A stretch of DNA of 64,000 nucleotides from Strigamia acuminata (GCA_949358305.1 OX442320.1:10432259-10496258), one strand, 5' to 3'. Numbered from the stretch's first letter, positions 46,401-57,933 are shown. The notes: generated from the letters alone by a model not told the origin. A program made the numbers and translations.

Positions 46401-47938
46401 ATGATGTTCAATGCAAATACATGAAATTTCAGAATGAAAATCCCAATAGTTTTTGAGAAAAAAATAAAATGTCAATTATTTTTATCGCTATCTTCTGACA
46501 AATGCCGAATTGCTGAAATTTCTTCATAAACATGAAATTCTCAGAGAATAAAATCATTTTCACTCCTCATTTTGGGAAAATTTTTTTCGGCTAGGGGTTA
46601 AAAATGACCCGGGTTGGGTGAGTAAGAAATTTTTTTAAGTTGGGGCTGCGAGGGTTAAGCAATGTTAAGCTTTAGAAATGAAATGCAAACTGTTTTTTTA
46701 TGTATTTGTGAACTTTGCACTGCAGCAAAGTTCAATTTTACCCCTTAATTACTCTGTATTTGTAGATTTAGGCCCAGTTTACAATAACTGAGTAGTTTGG
46801 CCATTTTTTTCATCTATTACTTTTTTTTGGGGCGTTTTCCTGGTTGGATAAGTTCTATTTCAGGTTTGGCCTTGCTTGCCTCATGCTCCGGCCATATGAG
46901 AAATGCTTTTGTGACAGAAATTTCTAATACAATTTCTGCAGTTGATCACATGACTGTTTTATCCTATCACGAATTAGCAAAATTGGATTAACCAATGGCA
47001 CGAATTAAGTTTTCTCAATTATGACTCACTATTTTCGTGCGTCATCTAGTTGCATTAAGCGAAGCCGTTACAATTGAGAAAAACCTTAATTCGTGTCATT
47101 TGTTAATAAAATTTTGCTAATACGAAATATGATTTAAAAACCAGCCATGTCAATCAATTGTAGAATTTGTATTTCAAATTTGTGTAATGAATTTATTTGC
47201 TTTTTAAATATTGCAACTTTTATTGTTCTTTATTAAAGTTCAATTTATTTAGTTTTTATTGCTTTAACCCTCCCCAATCCAACCTAGGGTCAATTTTGAC
47301 CTCCAAAAGTGTTTTTATTTTTTTTTCTCATTGCATTCAAAGGTAGTGAGTAAACAAAGGAATTTTTTTTGAAAATTTTTATTTGCAATTTTTAAATCTA
47401 TTATTTTTTTTATTGTTTGTTATGATGTTCAATGCAAATACATGAAATTTCAGAATGAAAATCCCAATAGTTTTTGAGAAAAAAATAAAATGTCAATTAT
47501 TTTTATCGCTATCTTCTGACAAATGCCGAATTGCTGAAATTTCTTCATAAACATGAAATTCTCAGAGAATAAAATCATTTTCACTCCTCATTTTGGGAAA
47601 ATTTTTTTCGGCTAGGGGTTAAAAATGACCCGGGTTGGGTGAGTAAGAAATTTTTTTAAGTTGGGGCTGCGAGGGTTAAGCAATGTTAAGCTTTAGAAAT
47701 GAAATGCAAACTGTTTTTTTATGTATTTGTGAACTTTGCACTGCAGCAAAGTTCAATTTTACCCCTTAATTACTCTGTATTTGTAGATTTAGGCCCAGTT
47801 TACAATAACTGAGTAGTTTGGCCATTTTTTTTCATCTATTACTTTTTTTTGGGGCGTTTTCCTGGTTGGATAAGTTCTATTTCAGGTTTGGCCTTGCTTG
47901 CCTCATGCTCCGGCCATATGAGAAATGCTCCCCAATCC

Positions 47939-48140
47939 AGTAAATTAGTTCCTCTCTTTTAAAGACAAAAATAAAATAAAATAAAACAAAAAAAATAAAC
48001 AAAAAGTAAAATAATAATAATAATATATTTGAATTTAAAATTAAATAAAATAAATTATTAATTGCTAGGCAGCAGAAAATGTTATATGTGATTAAATTAA
48101 CCAATAGTCGTGCCTCGGGCCATTAAATTCCAGGAATTCT
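47939..48140 (-). repeat. 3'-flank block of the duplicated unknown gene, copy 1
   Basis: Contains AAAGACAAAAATAAAATAAA, AATAATATATTTGAATTTA and CCAATAGTCGTGCCTCGGGC. It recurs at 48880-49060 and, more diverged, at 55555-55735. Confidence 0.8.
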
Positions 48141-48851
48141 CTACCAACAATGCTCTTGAATTGGTTGTTACGTTTAATATTTCTTATCTGGCTGTAGCAA
48201 TTGTTCCCGTACAGGAATAAATCAACGTGATGTTTCCTGTTTCTGTGTATGATCGCGTATCTTTCCACGCGATCGCCGACGCGAGATGACATTTTTGCCC
48301 CATTCACCTTTTGGTTTAAAAAAAGCGAAATCAATTTTAAGTGTCTGTACACATACGAAATAAAAGTAGTCGTGAGTTTCTTCATATTCGGCATTTTGTA
48401 TTGCCAGTTCTCTCGCAGCCGAATCCAGAATGTGGTCAACATCATCTGTAAACATTACGTACGGCCCAGCCCGGTACCAAAAATTTGCATGCGACAATTT
48501 TTTGGAATGTCGATATTTCAATTGCATCATAATGCTTACTTTGCACGCATTCGTGTCGGTTATAACTTCCGCTGCCAATGCTCGGATTTTTGGAGCAACA
48601 TCTTTCATCACGTCTTCTATTTCACAAATCCTTTCGTCGAAATTTACAATGTACTCGCGACATTGACCATCAAAGGCACTTTTATGAAGATAATACGGAA
48701 CAGGGATAATCTTGTCAAAATCTTTATATTCGCGGCATTTCCTCAAAAGTTGATCCAAACCCACGTTCAACTTGAAATCCGTAGATAAATCTTCATTTTG
48801 TCTTTTTTCTTTTAAAAACTCAACACATTTCTTGACCTTGTCTCTATTCAT
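48092..48851 (-). pseudogene. Unrecognised gene, probably frameshifted
   Basis: ATG at 48849-48851 opens 209 codons to 48222. I do not recognise the family. It begins MNRDKVKKCVEFLKEKR, has KIIPVPYYLHKSAF and FWYRAGPYVMFTDDVDHILD, and then KIDFAFFKPKGEWGKNV. From about 48300 the +1 frame looks more protein-like (SRVGDRVERYAIIHRNRKHH, DLFLYGN) and runs to a stop at 48092. This suggests one indel (or sequencing error) near a run of A around 48285-48300 in a gene of about 250 residues. Part of its 5' end is duplicated at 55390-55550, and its 3' flank recurs at 48880-49060, so there was once a tandem family. It may be a broken member of an expanded lineage-specific family. Confidence 0.5.
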
Positions 48852-48879
48852 TCTAAGCTGAGAATGAATCTAATTTGGT

Positions 48880-49060
48880 TCTTCTCGTTAAAAGACAAAA
48901 AAAAATAAAATAAAATAAAAAAATAAACAAAAAGTAAAATAATAATATATTTGAATTTAGAATTAAATAAAATAAGTTAATTAATCGCTACGCAGCAAGA
49001 CGTGATTAAATTAACCAATAGTCGTGCCTCGGGCCATTAAATTCCAGGAATTCTCTTCGT
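48880..49060 (-). repeat. 3'-flank block, copy 2
   Basis: Near copy of 47939-48140, including the end that would encode ENSWNLMARGTTIG before a stop. It lies immediately 5' of the gene at 48851, as expected if another gene copy once stood upstream. Confidence 0.75.
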
Positions 49061-49860
49061 CAACGTTAGTGTTTGTTCCACTTCTGACTTTATAAATAAA
49101 ATAATCAATTTTGAATTTGTAACAAAAAGTTTTGCAAACAAAACTAGAACCACTGAATTCAATGATCAAAATAACCAAAACGACTGAACTCAATTGTCTA
49201 AATTGACAAAAACGACTGAATTCAACGTCTTAAATGACCAAAACGACTGAATTCAATGTCTCAAATGATCAAAACGACTGAATTCAACGTTTCAAATGAC
49301 CAAAACGACTGAAATAAATCTCTAAATTAACAAAAACGAGTAAGATAAATGTCTGAATTGGTCTAAATTAACCAAAATGACTAAAATAAATGTCTAGATT
49401 AACAAAAATGAGTAAGATAAATGTCTTTATTGATCTAAATTAACCAAAATGAGTAAAATAGATCTCTGAATTGGTCTAAATTAACCAAAATGAGTAAAAT
49501 AGATCTCTGAATTGGTCTAAATTAACCAAAACGACTAGAATAAACGTCAAAATTGGTAAAGACGAAAAATAAATTCAAAATTTTACTGCTTGAAACAGTG
49601 GGCACTGACCGTGAACTGACCATGCAAAAGGTTCGGTGTGATCGATGATATTCTTCACCATTACAACAGTGGGGGTTGGAATAAATCTAAATATATCTTA
49701 AAATATCTATTCATTTTTTTTCAGATAAAGAACATGTTTCAAGCAAAATAACCGAAAAGTTTAGAACATACAGTATACTTAACACCAAACGAGAATTAAA
49801 CCTCTCCCAAAAAACTATTTAACACCAAGCGAAAATTAGACCACCAATTAAACTTTGAGC
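49061..49860. other. Spacer with 33-bp degenerate repeats
   Basis: Bases about 49150-49560 repeat GACCAAAACGACTGAATTCA-type units of about 33 bp, drifting towards TTAACCAAAATGAGTAAAAT. No gene. Confidence 0.6.
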
Positions 49861-49900
49861 TGCACTTGACCGTTTTATAAATAAAAGCAATTCCTTCATT

Positions 49901-50142
49901 TATTCGTTCTTTAATTACATCAACATGATTATAATAAATATTGGCGTCACCCCGAGTGTGAATAAAGTCATCCTGCATCAAATTCGTCACGTGGACGAGC
50001 ATATATAGGTGAGGAGGAAGCAACAGGCGATGTTGAAATGGGCACCGAGATCCATGTTGGCCGATCTTTGGTACAACTGTCACGTTAATTCGCTCCCGGA
50101 AACGTAAAATTGAGCCAAAACATGGCAAGACGGAAGCGCCAT
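49901..50142 (-). pseudogene. Thymidylate synthase pseudogene fragment
   Basis: Read from 50142 on the minus strand: MALPSCHVLAQFYVSGSELT, stop, then QLYQRSANMDLG and FNIACCFLLTYI, and after a frameshift HVTNLMQDDFIHTRGDANIY then YNHVDVIKERI. This is the catalytic part of thymidylate synthase, which makes dTMP from dUMP. The nucleophile Cys (PSCH) and FIHTxGDAxIYxNH are kept. A TGA at 50080-50082 stands where Cys-Gln usually follows LS, and the frame shifts after LLTYI (near 50010). Similarity stops after KERI, and no other exon was recognised. Confidence 0.85.
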
Positions 50143-52304
50143 CTTTGAAATGTCTAAAACAAATAGAAATAAAATCAAATTAATCGATTGGAACTTATCG
50201 TCTGTGTAATAATTGAGAGCATTTTTTTAGTGAAATCAAAGCATGACAATCCAGCAGTTGATACTGAGAAGCCATAATGGCTACGGTTGTTTACATCAGA
50301 CAGTTCTGTTATTAGCCGATATTATGAGAAAAAATAAACAAAGAAAAATTTACCAAATTTACAAAAAACACGAAATGTTTATTTTTGTTTAATATTTGTG
50401 TGATGATTTTTTTGTTGTTTAGTTTTCTCAGAATTTTAGCCAATCACAAAGCGGCATTTTGTAAACAAATAGACGCCATTACTACTCTAGAATATCTGCT
50501 GGACCTGTAATACGCAATACAGTAGTGTCATCTTCTGTGTATATTTAGCATTATTCGTTTCCATGTGTGAACCGGTCGCCAACTCGAAGATGGTTATGAT
50601 GCAATGGAAGTGATCGAAAAAAAGGAAGATTATCCGCTAAGTATCAAATTCGGAAGGCCGAAATTAATAAGGAATACTCGCCTACATGTTCCATTCGTAA
50701 GAAATTATTAAATTGGATTATTAGAAATTTATTATAATTTAAGTAATTTCTCTTCAACAGATTTGACGCTATTGTGTCGCAACTGAGCCCAAGTTGTTCC
50801 TAATGAATGTCGTGAGTTTTACATTAAATCTCATAAAGATTTTAATATGTTTTGTAGATTGTGATGATTTTTTTGTTTTGTTTCAGTTTTCAAAATAAAT
50901 TAAATTATAAAATCAAATCAAATAAATTTAATTTAATTTACTCAAATTTAATTTAATCAGCTGTCAAATGAAAACATGTTAAAAGTAAAGTGTTAAAAAT
51001 CTAATTTGTAATTTAAATTAATTTAATAATTAATTCGGATTGATTTAATGGTGGATTTAATGTAAAAATTTTCATATTCGTCTGTTTCACCAGTAAAATA
51101 TTCGATTTTTACTATTTTCCACGACTCGGCAGTATCTAACGACCAGCCCCGAGTATACGAATTTAATCGAGACAAATTCATCGCCAATTTTCTAAGTCTG
51201 AGATCAAGTCTGCAAGAATGTTTTTCTCCTTAAATGAGATAGCTAGTGTAAAATAGCGAAATGTATTGACTTAACTCAACCAATTAATATCCAATTTTAT
51301 TCTTTCAGACCCGAAACTCATCATAACACCTTCGAGCTTAATTCTGACCCGAACGAGCTAGTCTATCTGATCACGGACCAGAGTATCGATCAGATAAGTG
51401 AACCGAATTTGAATTAATGTGAACAATAATATTAAAAACATCTACTTTTTAATTTCCAGGGCTAACTTTCAGATAGTTCTCAACAGTTGACACGTGCAAC
51501 TGACTGATCTAATTTGTGTTCTACATTAATTTAATTATTTATGTATTTTATTTAATATGAGGTAAATTGGTTTCATTGTTTAAGAAATGTGTGGTTTATC
51601 TTAACTTTATTTCAATATTTACAAACGTGATGTTTTGTAAATGATAAAAAATAAATCTATTTATGAAAAGTTGATTTTTATAATCAATAGAGAGTTTGCG
51701 CTCCGGGTGAATTTATTTTTTATGTTTTAAAATTATCCTTACGTTGAACATTAGAGACAATTCTTGTAATTTACTGGTTTAAAACAATGAAGCACATTTA
51801 TTATTGCAAATTTAAACCAAATGATAGAGAAAACAATGACATCGAAGCAATGAAATTAAAATGTCAGGAATGAGTTCGCTGCTAATCTAAATTGTAAGGC
51901 CGCGACGTAAATATTGGAAAAATACCGAATTGGCTGCCCTATATTTTATTTTAGTGTTAAAAACGATACACTAAAGGTCTTTTGCTTAACCATATAGTAC
52001 TAAAATAATGTGTCGTGGGGCAAAATAAGGGAAAAATGCATCCTGCAAACTCTCTATTTTACAATTAATTTCACAAGCATTTAAATGGTTAATTAAAAAA
52101 AAAATAATTTTGTAAAGTTTATGTTCATAACACTTTGTAAAGTGTCCTTTACAAAATTAAATTTAAAGATAAATTTCATCTTTAACAAAATTTGTAAATT
52201 TAATTTACAACTTGTAAATATTAAATTTACAATTAATTTACACAATACATTTAATCCAATAAAATCTGCTTTTTCTTGCAGTGGTCAGGCTGTAAAATGA
52301 TTAA
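50143..52304. other. Spacer with a dispersed repeat and unassigned exon-like stretches
   Basis: Bases about 50885-51080 repeat the element at 25910-26090. Plus-strand stretches that look coding but are unassigned: about 50600-50698 (AMEVIEKKEDYPLSIKFGRP), about 51120-51228 (QPRVYEFNRDKFIANFLSLR) and about 51309-51417 (TFELNSDPNELVYLITDQSI), some with CAG/GT-like borders. They could be exons of one unknown gene. Bases 52080-52260 are AT-rich with AATTTACAA repeats. Confidence 0.35.
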
Positions 52305-54985
52305 TTACAAACTAATAATTGGTTTCACAATTTTAAAATAGACTTTCCACACAGAATCTAAGTTGGACTCACTGTCCAAATAAATAGCCGCAGCTATAGA
52401 TACAAATATATTGCCCAAAACTTTGAATATTTCAGCTTCCTCCACATCGAAACAACCTTCTTTCTCGATTAAAAACTAGAAAAAAATAAAATAAACAGAA
52501 TTCAGATAACGTAATCTAAGTTTAAAAACACACCCCACTACATACATTATCTCCATCTGCTAATGCAAGAAATTTACTTCTGATATTAACCAAAATGGGA
52601 TTTCTTGTATTCGAATAATAATTGTGCACATCCGCGGCCAATTTTCCCAATTTTGTAAACGCAGTATTTGTCACAGCTAATTTTGCAAAAGTTGTATTGT
52701 TAACTAAACCTGATCTAATATCAGCTAGCTCCCGGGGTGGAAATGTCTGCGTATCAGCAAACAGATGCCAGGTAATCAAATAATCTTTCAAAAAAAAATA
52801 GTTGTTCAATCTATAGATTTAAAAAAAAATAGCTTTAAATTTTACTTTCCACTTACCTAAAATTGCATTTCCGAGAAATTTGAGTCTGTTATAACAACCA
52901 ACTTCTAATTTATTACTGTAGTGTGAAGGATAAGTTATTGCTTGAATGAGAAAGGATTTATCTCGAAACACGTAGCAAATTTCATTTTCAAAATTAGACA
53001 ATCCCATTAATAGTTCATCAGGTATACATTTTTCTGGGTTGGTTAAAGCAACCTTTATCACATTCGTGTTTGTCTCGCCAGGCTGAATATCAAGTCCGAG
53101 AAAAATGAGAAGAAACTGGGCTGATTCTGATCCAGCATACAACAAGTGTGCTCCCACAATCGCCTCAACACAGTCGGCTGCGTGTTTATCAGCGATTAGC
53201 TGATACTCGGTCAAATTCATAACAATTCCTCCTGTTTCCAAATGACCGATTTTGTCACCACATTGGCCGATATATTTTGCATTCCCACTGTTTGCCGCAA
53301 AAGAGCGTATCTTATCACATCTTCCTTTCTTCAAATCATAACCGATAAAATATTTCCAAGAGTCGAAGGGCAGTCCTGCACGCATTAACCTGAACTCAGA
53401 GCTGATGTTTATAACGAAACACGGTGGTAACCAGTTAGTAGCTGGTGAAAATATCTCACATTTTAATAGATTAGTTAACCCTTTATTCTCAGCTATCTGA
53501 TAGAGATGTGAACTCGACACCAATGCATCTCTTCTACTGATCAAATTACCCTCATCTAGTGCTGGGAACTTGTTGAAGAGGTGGACTGTTACCACAAACC
53601 TCAGATAAGCGCTCCCTAAGAATTTTAGCCGTCCCAAATCGAAGCAATCATTTGCTGCGCACGTGGTTAGTGCATTCAAAATCACGTGTTGTCCTGGAAG
53701 ATTTTCATAATTAGTTAACAAAGAACCGTGTTCGATTTTATAATCGAATTCCCAGTTGTTTTCATTCATAACCGATAACTCACGGTATCCCTTTTCCGTT
53801 ACAGACCATTTCTTGTATGTTAAATCTTCCGAATCTAGATCTTTCAACAGTACATACCCTGCCATTTTCCCCAAAAATACAGCCGCTAAAATTAAATCGT
53901 TCAGACGGTATATGATACTGGGTATCATCATTCCATGTTTTAAGTGAGATGCACTAATCGGTAAAACGCCGCATAGTTCGGGCACCAAGAATATGTGTGT
54001 GTTCATGGTTTCACCATCAATAGCCATATTTTTTTTCTCGTCCTTTCGGTTGACCTTGTTCGAGATCATATTTAGTTCATTGTTGGTGATCATTTTGGCT
54101 GCTAGTAATGGCTGATCCATGTTTTGAATTGCCACTCCGTACTTTTGTTGGAAATAATCTGCGCATGATTTGAATCCGCAAGATTTATACACTTGGGTTG
54201 TAAATGGATGCGATGGAGAAATTGTTTTCGTAATTTGTTCCACGATGAAAAATACTTTATCGCTTAAATACAGTGGAACTACCACTCTGTTCACAAATTT
54301 TGTTTCATCACATTGAAACTGCTTTCTTTCTTCTGCTGAGGGTAAACCATCAAACGCGTAATCACATACATCTTTAATTGTTTTCCAATCCACATCAAAC
54401 AAAGGCGGTTCATCCGCGGTGCCATCTATAAGTTTCATAAATTTCATAATGTCAACAGATAGAGTCACATTTCAGTTAAACAGTTTAATAATGCGAAAAT
54501 TTTTTTATACTTACCAATAAGCTTTATAAGTGGAAGGACAAAAAGTGCCATATTTGAACCCAAAGGCTGAAAGTCTATTGGATATGAATTTATTTGCAAA
54601 AAGTCGAAAAAAAAACGTCTATGAAATTCTGCAATCCGGCTTAAATCTCTCTCTTCAAACATTACATTATCTACCGTTCCGAATAATTGGGTTAATTCAA
54701 CCCAATGTTTTCCATTTTTTGTGAATATTGGAAAAGGTGAAATCTAATGTAAAGTTCCAACAAGAAGTTTAAGATATAAAATAAAAATATGTGCAAGTGT
54801 AGTAGTACAAGTAGTACCTTTGGCAATCGGTCTGATGTAATTATGGCAAATTGTCGATAACTCGTTTCGGTATCGTGAATAGTTCCTCCGATACGTTCTC
54901 TTGTTTGTTTCGAAGGTTTTACACAAATTAGATACATCGAGCAATTTGTATTTGAGCATGGACAATCTAGTAAAGGTGGAGCAAC
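52305..54985 (-). CDS. Dicer-like gene lacking helicase, RNase III residues altered
   Basis: Minus-strand exons 54985-54818, 54743-54515, 54425-52857, 52784-52546 and 52475-52305, with GT/AG introns of about 70-90 bp. They cover the Dicer platform/PAZ and both RNase III domains. PAZ and connector: NMDQPLLAAK, FLVPELCGVLPISASHLKHG, PSIIYRLNDL. RNase IIIa: RLKFLGSAYLRFVV, FPALDEG, ADCVEAIVGAHL. RNase IIIb: YVFRDKSFLIQAITYPSHYS, RLKFLGNAIL, then DYLITWHLFAD, DIRSGLVNNTTFAKLAV and KVLGNIFVSIAAAIYLDS. The catalytic first motif is normally LEFLGDxxL; IIIa has K and S, and IIIb has K and N, for the two acids. The IIIb second motif (GDIFES normally) reads GNIFVS. Only the IIIa second motif (D and E of ADCVEA) is intact. 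No helicase or dsRBD is found. Exon 54743-54515 needs a +1 shift near 54670 (VDNV then FEERD). It is either a decaying paralogue or a non-cleaving one. Confidence 0.88.
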
Positions 54986-55389
54986 CTAAAAAAAACATAC
55001 AAATTTTAAATATTTCGGGAATCATTAGTCTAATTTGATCAATTCTGACATTTTAAATAACCATCTAAGCTTATGATAGAAAAACTGTAAAATCGTTATT
55101 CTATAAAATCTTTATAGTTACGAAATTCTGTACCAGTTTTTTATATAATTGACGTCGTTTTGAAATATATGGTTGTGTGTTTCCTGGAGCTGCTTCGTCC
55201 ATCTCAACGGTGAATAAACTACTTGTATGTGTGTTCATGGCTGCTGATTTTATTAGTGTAGCTGAAATTTATATCAATTCAAATGTGATACTCCTCCTAT
55301 TGGCTAATAGCTACAGGCCGCTTAGTGATAGTATAATTGAAATTAGAATTCAAAAAATGAAAATAAAATGATCGAATTGTAAAATTACA

Positions 55390-55735
55390 ATCTTTATATT
55401 CGCCGCATTTCCTCAAAAGTTGATCCAAACCCATGTTCAACTTAAAATTCGTGGATAAATATTCATTTTGTCTTATTTCTTTTAATAACTCAACACATTT
55501 CTTGACTTTGTATCTATTTATTCTAAGCTTAGAATAAATCTAAATTGGTTTCTCTTTTTAAAAACAAAAAACAATAATAATAAAATAAAAAAGAAACAAA
55601 TAATAATATATTTGAATTTAGAATTAAATAAAATAAATTAACCAACGGCTATGCAGCAAAAAAAAAGACGTGTGATTATATTAACCAATAGTCATGCCTC
55701 GGCGCCTTTTAATTCCAGGAGACAAAAATTAGCTG
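55390..55735 (-). pseudogene. 5' remnant of the unknown gene plus flank block, copy 3
   Basis: Bases 55390-55550 match 48721-48860 (the first 40 or so codons of the unknown gene) and 55555-55735 match 48880-49060, in the same order. The ATG-equivalent codon is changed (CTATTTATTC for CTATTCATTC), and the flank copy has lost its open end. It is a diverged segmental duplicate of about 345 bp. Confidence 0.75.
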
Positions 55736-57393
55736 TTTGACAAGTGTGCCAACTGTACCCTCTACTGTCCATTTCTCCTCAGTCCGCTGTCCATTTTCCT
55801 CTTCCGTTGTCAAGTTTTTTTTTCATGAATTGCTTTTAGCGATTTCCGATTTATTCAGTTGCATTTTTTTTCTAATTTTTAATTTTCATTTTTTTCTAAT
55901 TTTCAAATTTTAAACTTTTTTCTAAATTTCAAATTTCAAATTTCAAATTCCTAGTTATTCAAATTCCTAGTTCATAATTAATTTTATTCTTTAATTAATT
56001 TAGTAAATTTAATAAACTCAATTATTTCTGAATAAAATGCAAGTATTAATATATATTCTATTAACTTGAAGTACTAGCAGTAGTGGAATTTAATAATTTT
56101 CTAGGAATGGAGTTAAGTTTGTTTATTTTTTCGAGTCTGATGATTCTGGGTGTCTGTATACAAATAATCATTCTTATTTGCCAGTGTATTTGTGAAGAAA
56201 AGCCAGTGCCTTTACAACTTATTTAAACAACAACACAAACTTAGCAGTTAGCAATCCCCTCCTTCTTGTACCTTATTAGGTGTCGTCATTTCTATCAACA
56301 CATATTGGACATTCCAATTGTACTTATATTGAAATATAATTAGAGGGTTAGTAATATCTTTGATACCATCCGTTATTACCAAAGATATTTTAGTTTTATA
56401 ATCTTCAAAAACTGTTCTTATAAATTTTGTTTTCTTGAAATTGAAGTAATTTAGTGATGGTCAGCAAAATTGTATACTATTAGTTTTCCTGAAACAAAGT
56501 AATATTAGGAATAAGTTGAGTTGTGGCATCGTTAATGAATTTGCAGCAAAAATTAACGTGGCGAGAATTTAAAAATAATACATTGAAGGATATTCCTGTT
56601 CCTGTTTCTTCATCAAATAAAAACAAATGTGGTCGAAAGATAAACTTGGCCCTGTATGCCTGTATTTTTTACATTGTAATATGTTGTATGGAGTCAGCAA
56701 TGAAAACAAGGGGTGACAACAATTACAAAATATTCATAGTTAATCAATAAAAGTTATTGTTCTTATTGTTATTGTTTAGTCCGTATTACTTCTTGTTTGC
56801 TTTATTTATTTATAATTTAACTTAATTGTTATATTAATTATGTATTTTAAAAAAAATATACAAAGTCATAAATGTATTTCTAGTATTATAAAAATTGTTT
56901 CGAATGTACAATCACGGTTTTCAAAGTTGTTTGTGTTGTAGTTATATAATGCGATCCTGACATATTGTGTGGCCAATTAATTTTTTTTAAATATAATTAA
57001 ACCTTAATCTTATCATTTACAAATTCAAGTATTTAATAAAACCATTAAAACGAAATTTAAAAACCTCAAAATAGCTGTTGTGGCATTTTCTGTTTAACTA
57101 GCGCTTTTCGCTTTTCTGTCATTCCCCGTCAAACTTCCCGCGTTCTAAAATAATAATAATAAAATCACATTTTCAGTAAAAACAAAAACAAGTTTAAAAA
57201 TAATATTTCTAAATTATGTAAAATTTTACAATAGACAAAGTATGTAGTTACATTTTTAGAAAAATATAATAATTTCACATTTTTGCTTTTTAGTTAGATT
57301 CTTCTTTTAAAAAAAGTATATAAGAGCAAAAACAGAACAAAATTAATCAACATATTGAAAAATCTAAGCCAGTCTATTGATGTCAATTGAGTG
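55736..57393. other. AT-rich intergenic DNA
   Basis: TTTCTAATTTTTAATTTTCA-type low complexity near 55860-55960. A 75-codon open frame at 56523-56750 (+) has one hydrophobic stretch (LALYACIFYIVICCM) but no recognisable family. No other gene. Confidence 0.4.
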
Positions 57394-57933
57394 ATGTCCG
57401 CCCAGAAAACACTAGCCAACGAGTTGATTACAAGTATAAAGCAGTTGTTAAATTCAGCCGTTAGTTCTACAAGTGCCTTTTCACATGCATGTACATTCCA
57501 CGACATGAAGACATGTATGGATAAAAAAATTGAGACTACACAACAAATTCTCGATAAGGTTTTCGAGATTGGTAAGCATCGGGTGGATTTCGGTGAAGAA
57601 GACAAAATAACCATTGGACATTCTATTCCTAAGGCTAGTTTAGACATAGATTCGTGCGTATCCCACGCGACTGATGGCTGGGGCTATAATTCATTGAATT
57701 CGGCTTGTAAGCAGCGATCAGCTCTACAGTTTATGCTCGACATATTTGGTGCTTTTCCATCAGAAGATCAGAAGACCGTCAGAAGAACACTCAAAGAATC
57801 CGGCATCGGTGTAGCCATCGAAAGGTGCAACCGCGTTATTCAGAAGTCGATGAATAACCCCGAGTATAATGTTGAGATTGATATTCCTGAAGGAGTGCCA
57901 CCCTCCCACACCTGGTGGTTTCAGCAAAGGTAA
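57394..57933 (+). CDS. Hypothetical protein, 179 residues
   Basis: Open frame from ATG at 57394 to TAA at 57931-57933. The stop follows CAAAGG and overlaps a possible splice donor (GTAATA), so more exons may follow. I do not recognise the family. It starts MSAQKTLANELITSIKQLLN, has Cys residues at fairly regular spacing (HACTFHDMKTCMDKK), an IRx-like helical region, DGWGYNSLNSACKQRSALQF and a Pro/Trp-rich end (IPEGVPPSHTWWFQQR). It is soluble-looking with no signal peptide. The composition is far from the AT-rich background, which supports a real exon. A MITE begins about 110 bp downstream. Confidence 0.55.
   Translation: MSAQKTLANELITSIKQLLNSAVSSTSAFSHACTFHDMKTCMDKKIETTQQILDKVFEIGKHRVDFGEEDKITIGHSIPKASLDIDSCVSHATDGWGYNSLNSACKQRSALQFMLDIFGAFPSEDQKTVRRTLKESGIGVAIERCNRVIQKSMNNPEYNVEIDIPEGVPPSHTWWFQQR

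Larger units (their letters stand above)
36529..47929 (+). repeat. 1,022-bp satellite, about 11 copies
   Basis: ACTCTGTATTTGTAGATTTA starts each unit. Its CTCTGTATTT lies at 36531, 37553, 38577, 39599, 40621, 41642, 42664, 43686, 44708, 45730, 46752 and 47773, giving a period of 1021-1024 bp. Units differ at only a few positions by eye (for example GTTCACATGG or GATCACATGA, CCCTCC or CCATCC). The last unit stops at about 47929. Short open frames beginning MGRFPGWISSISG recur once per unit but are broken in many units and are not genes. Each unit holds a hairpin (36751-36905 in unit 1) and a MITE (37049-37455 in unit 1). Confidence 0.97.

Noticed and set aside
36607-46991. Repeated 60-codon frame MGRFPGWISSISGLALL
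   Set aside because: It recurs because of the 1,022-bp satellite, is broken by single-base indels in many units, and has no recognisable domain.
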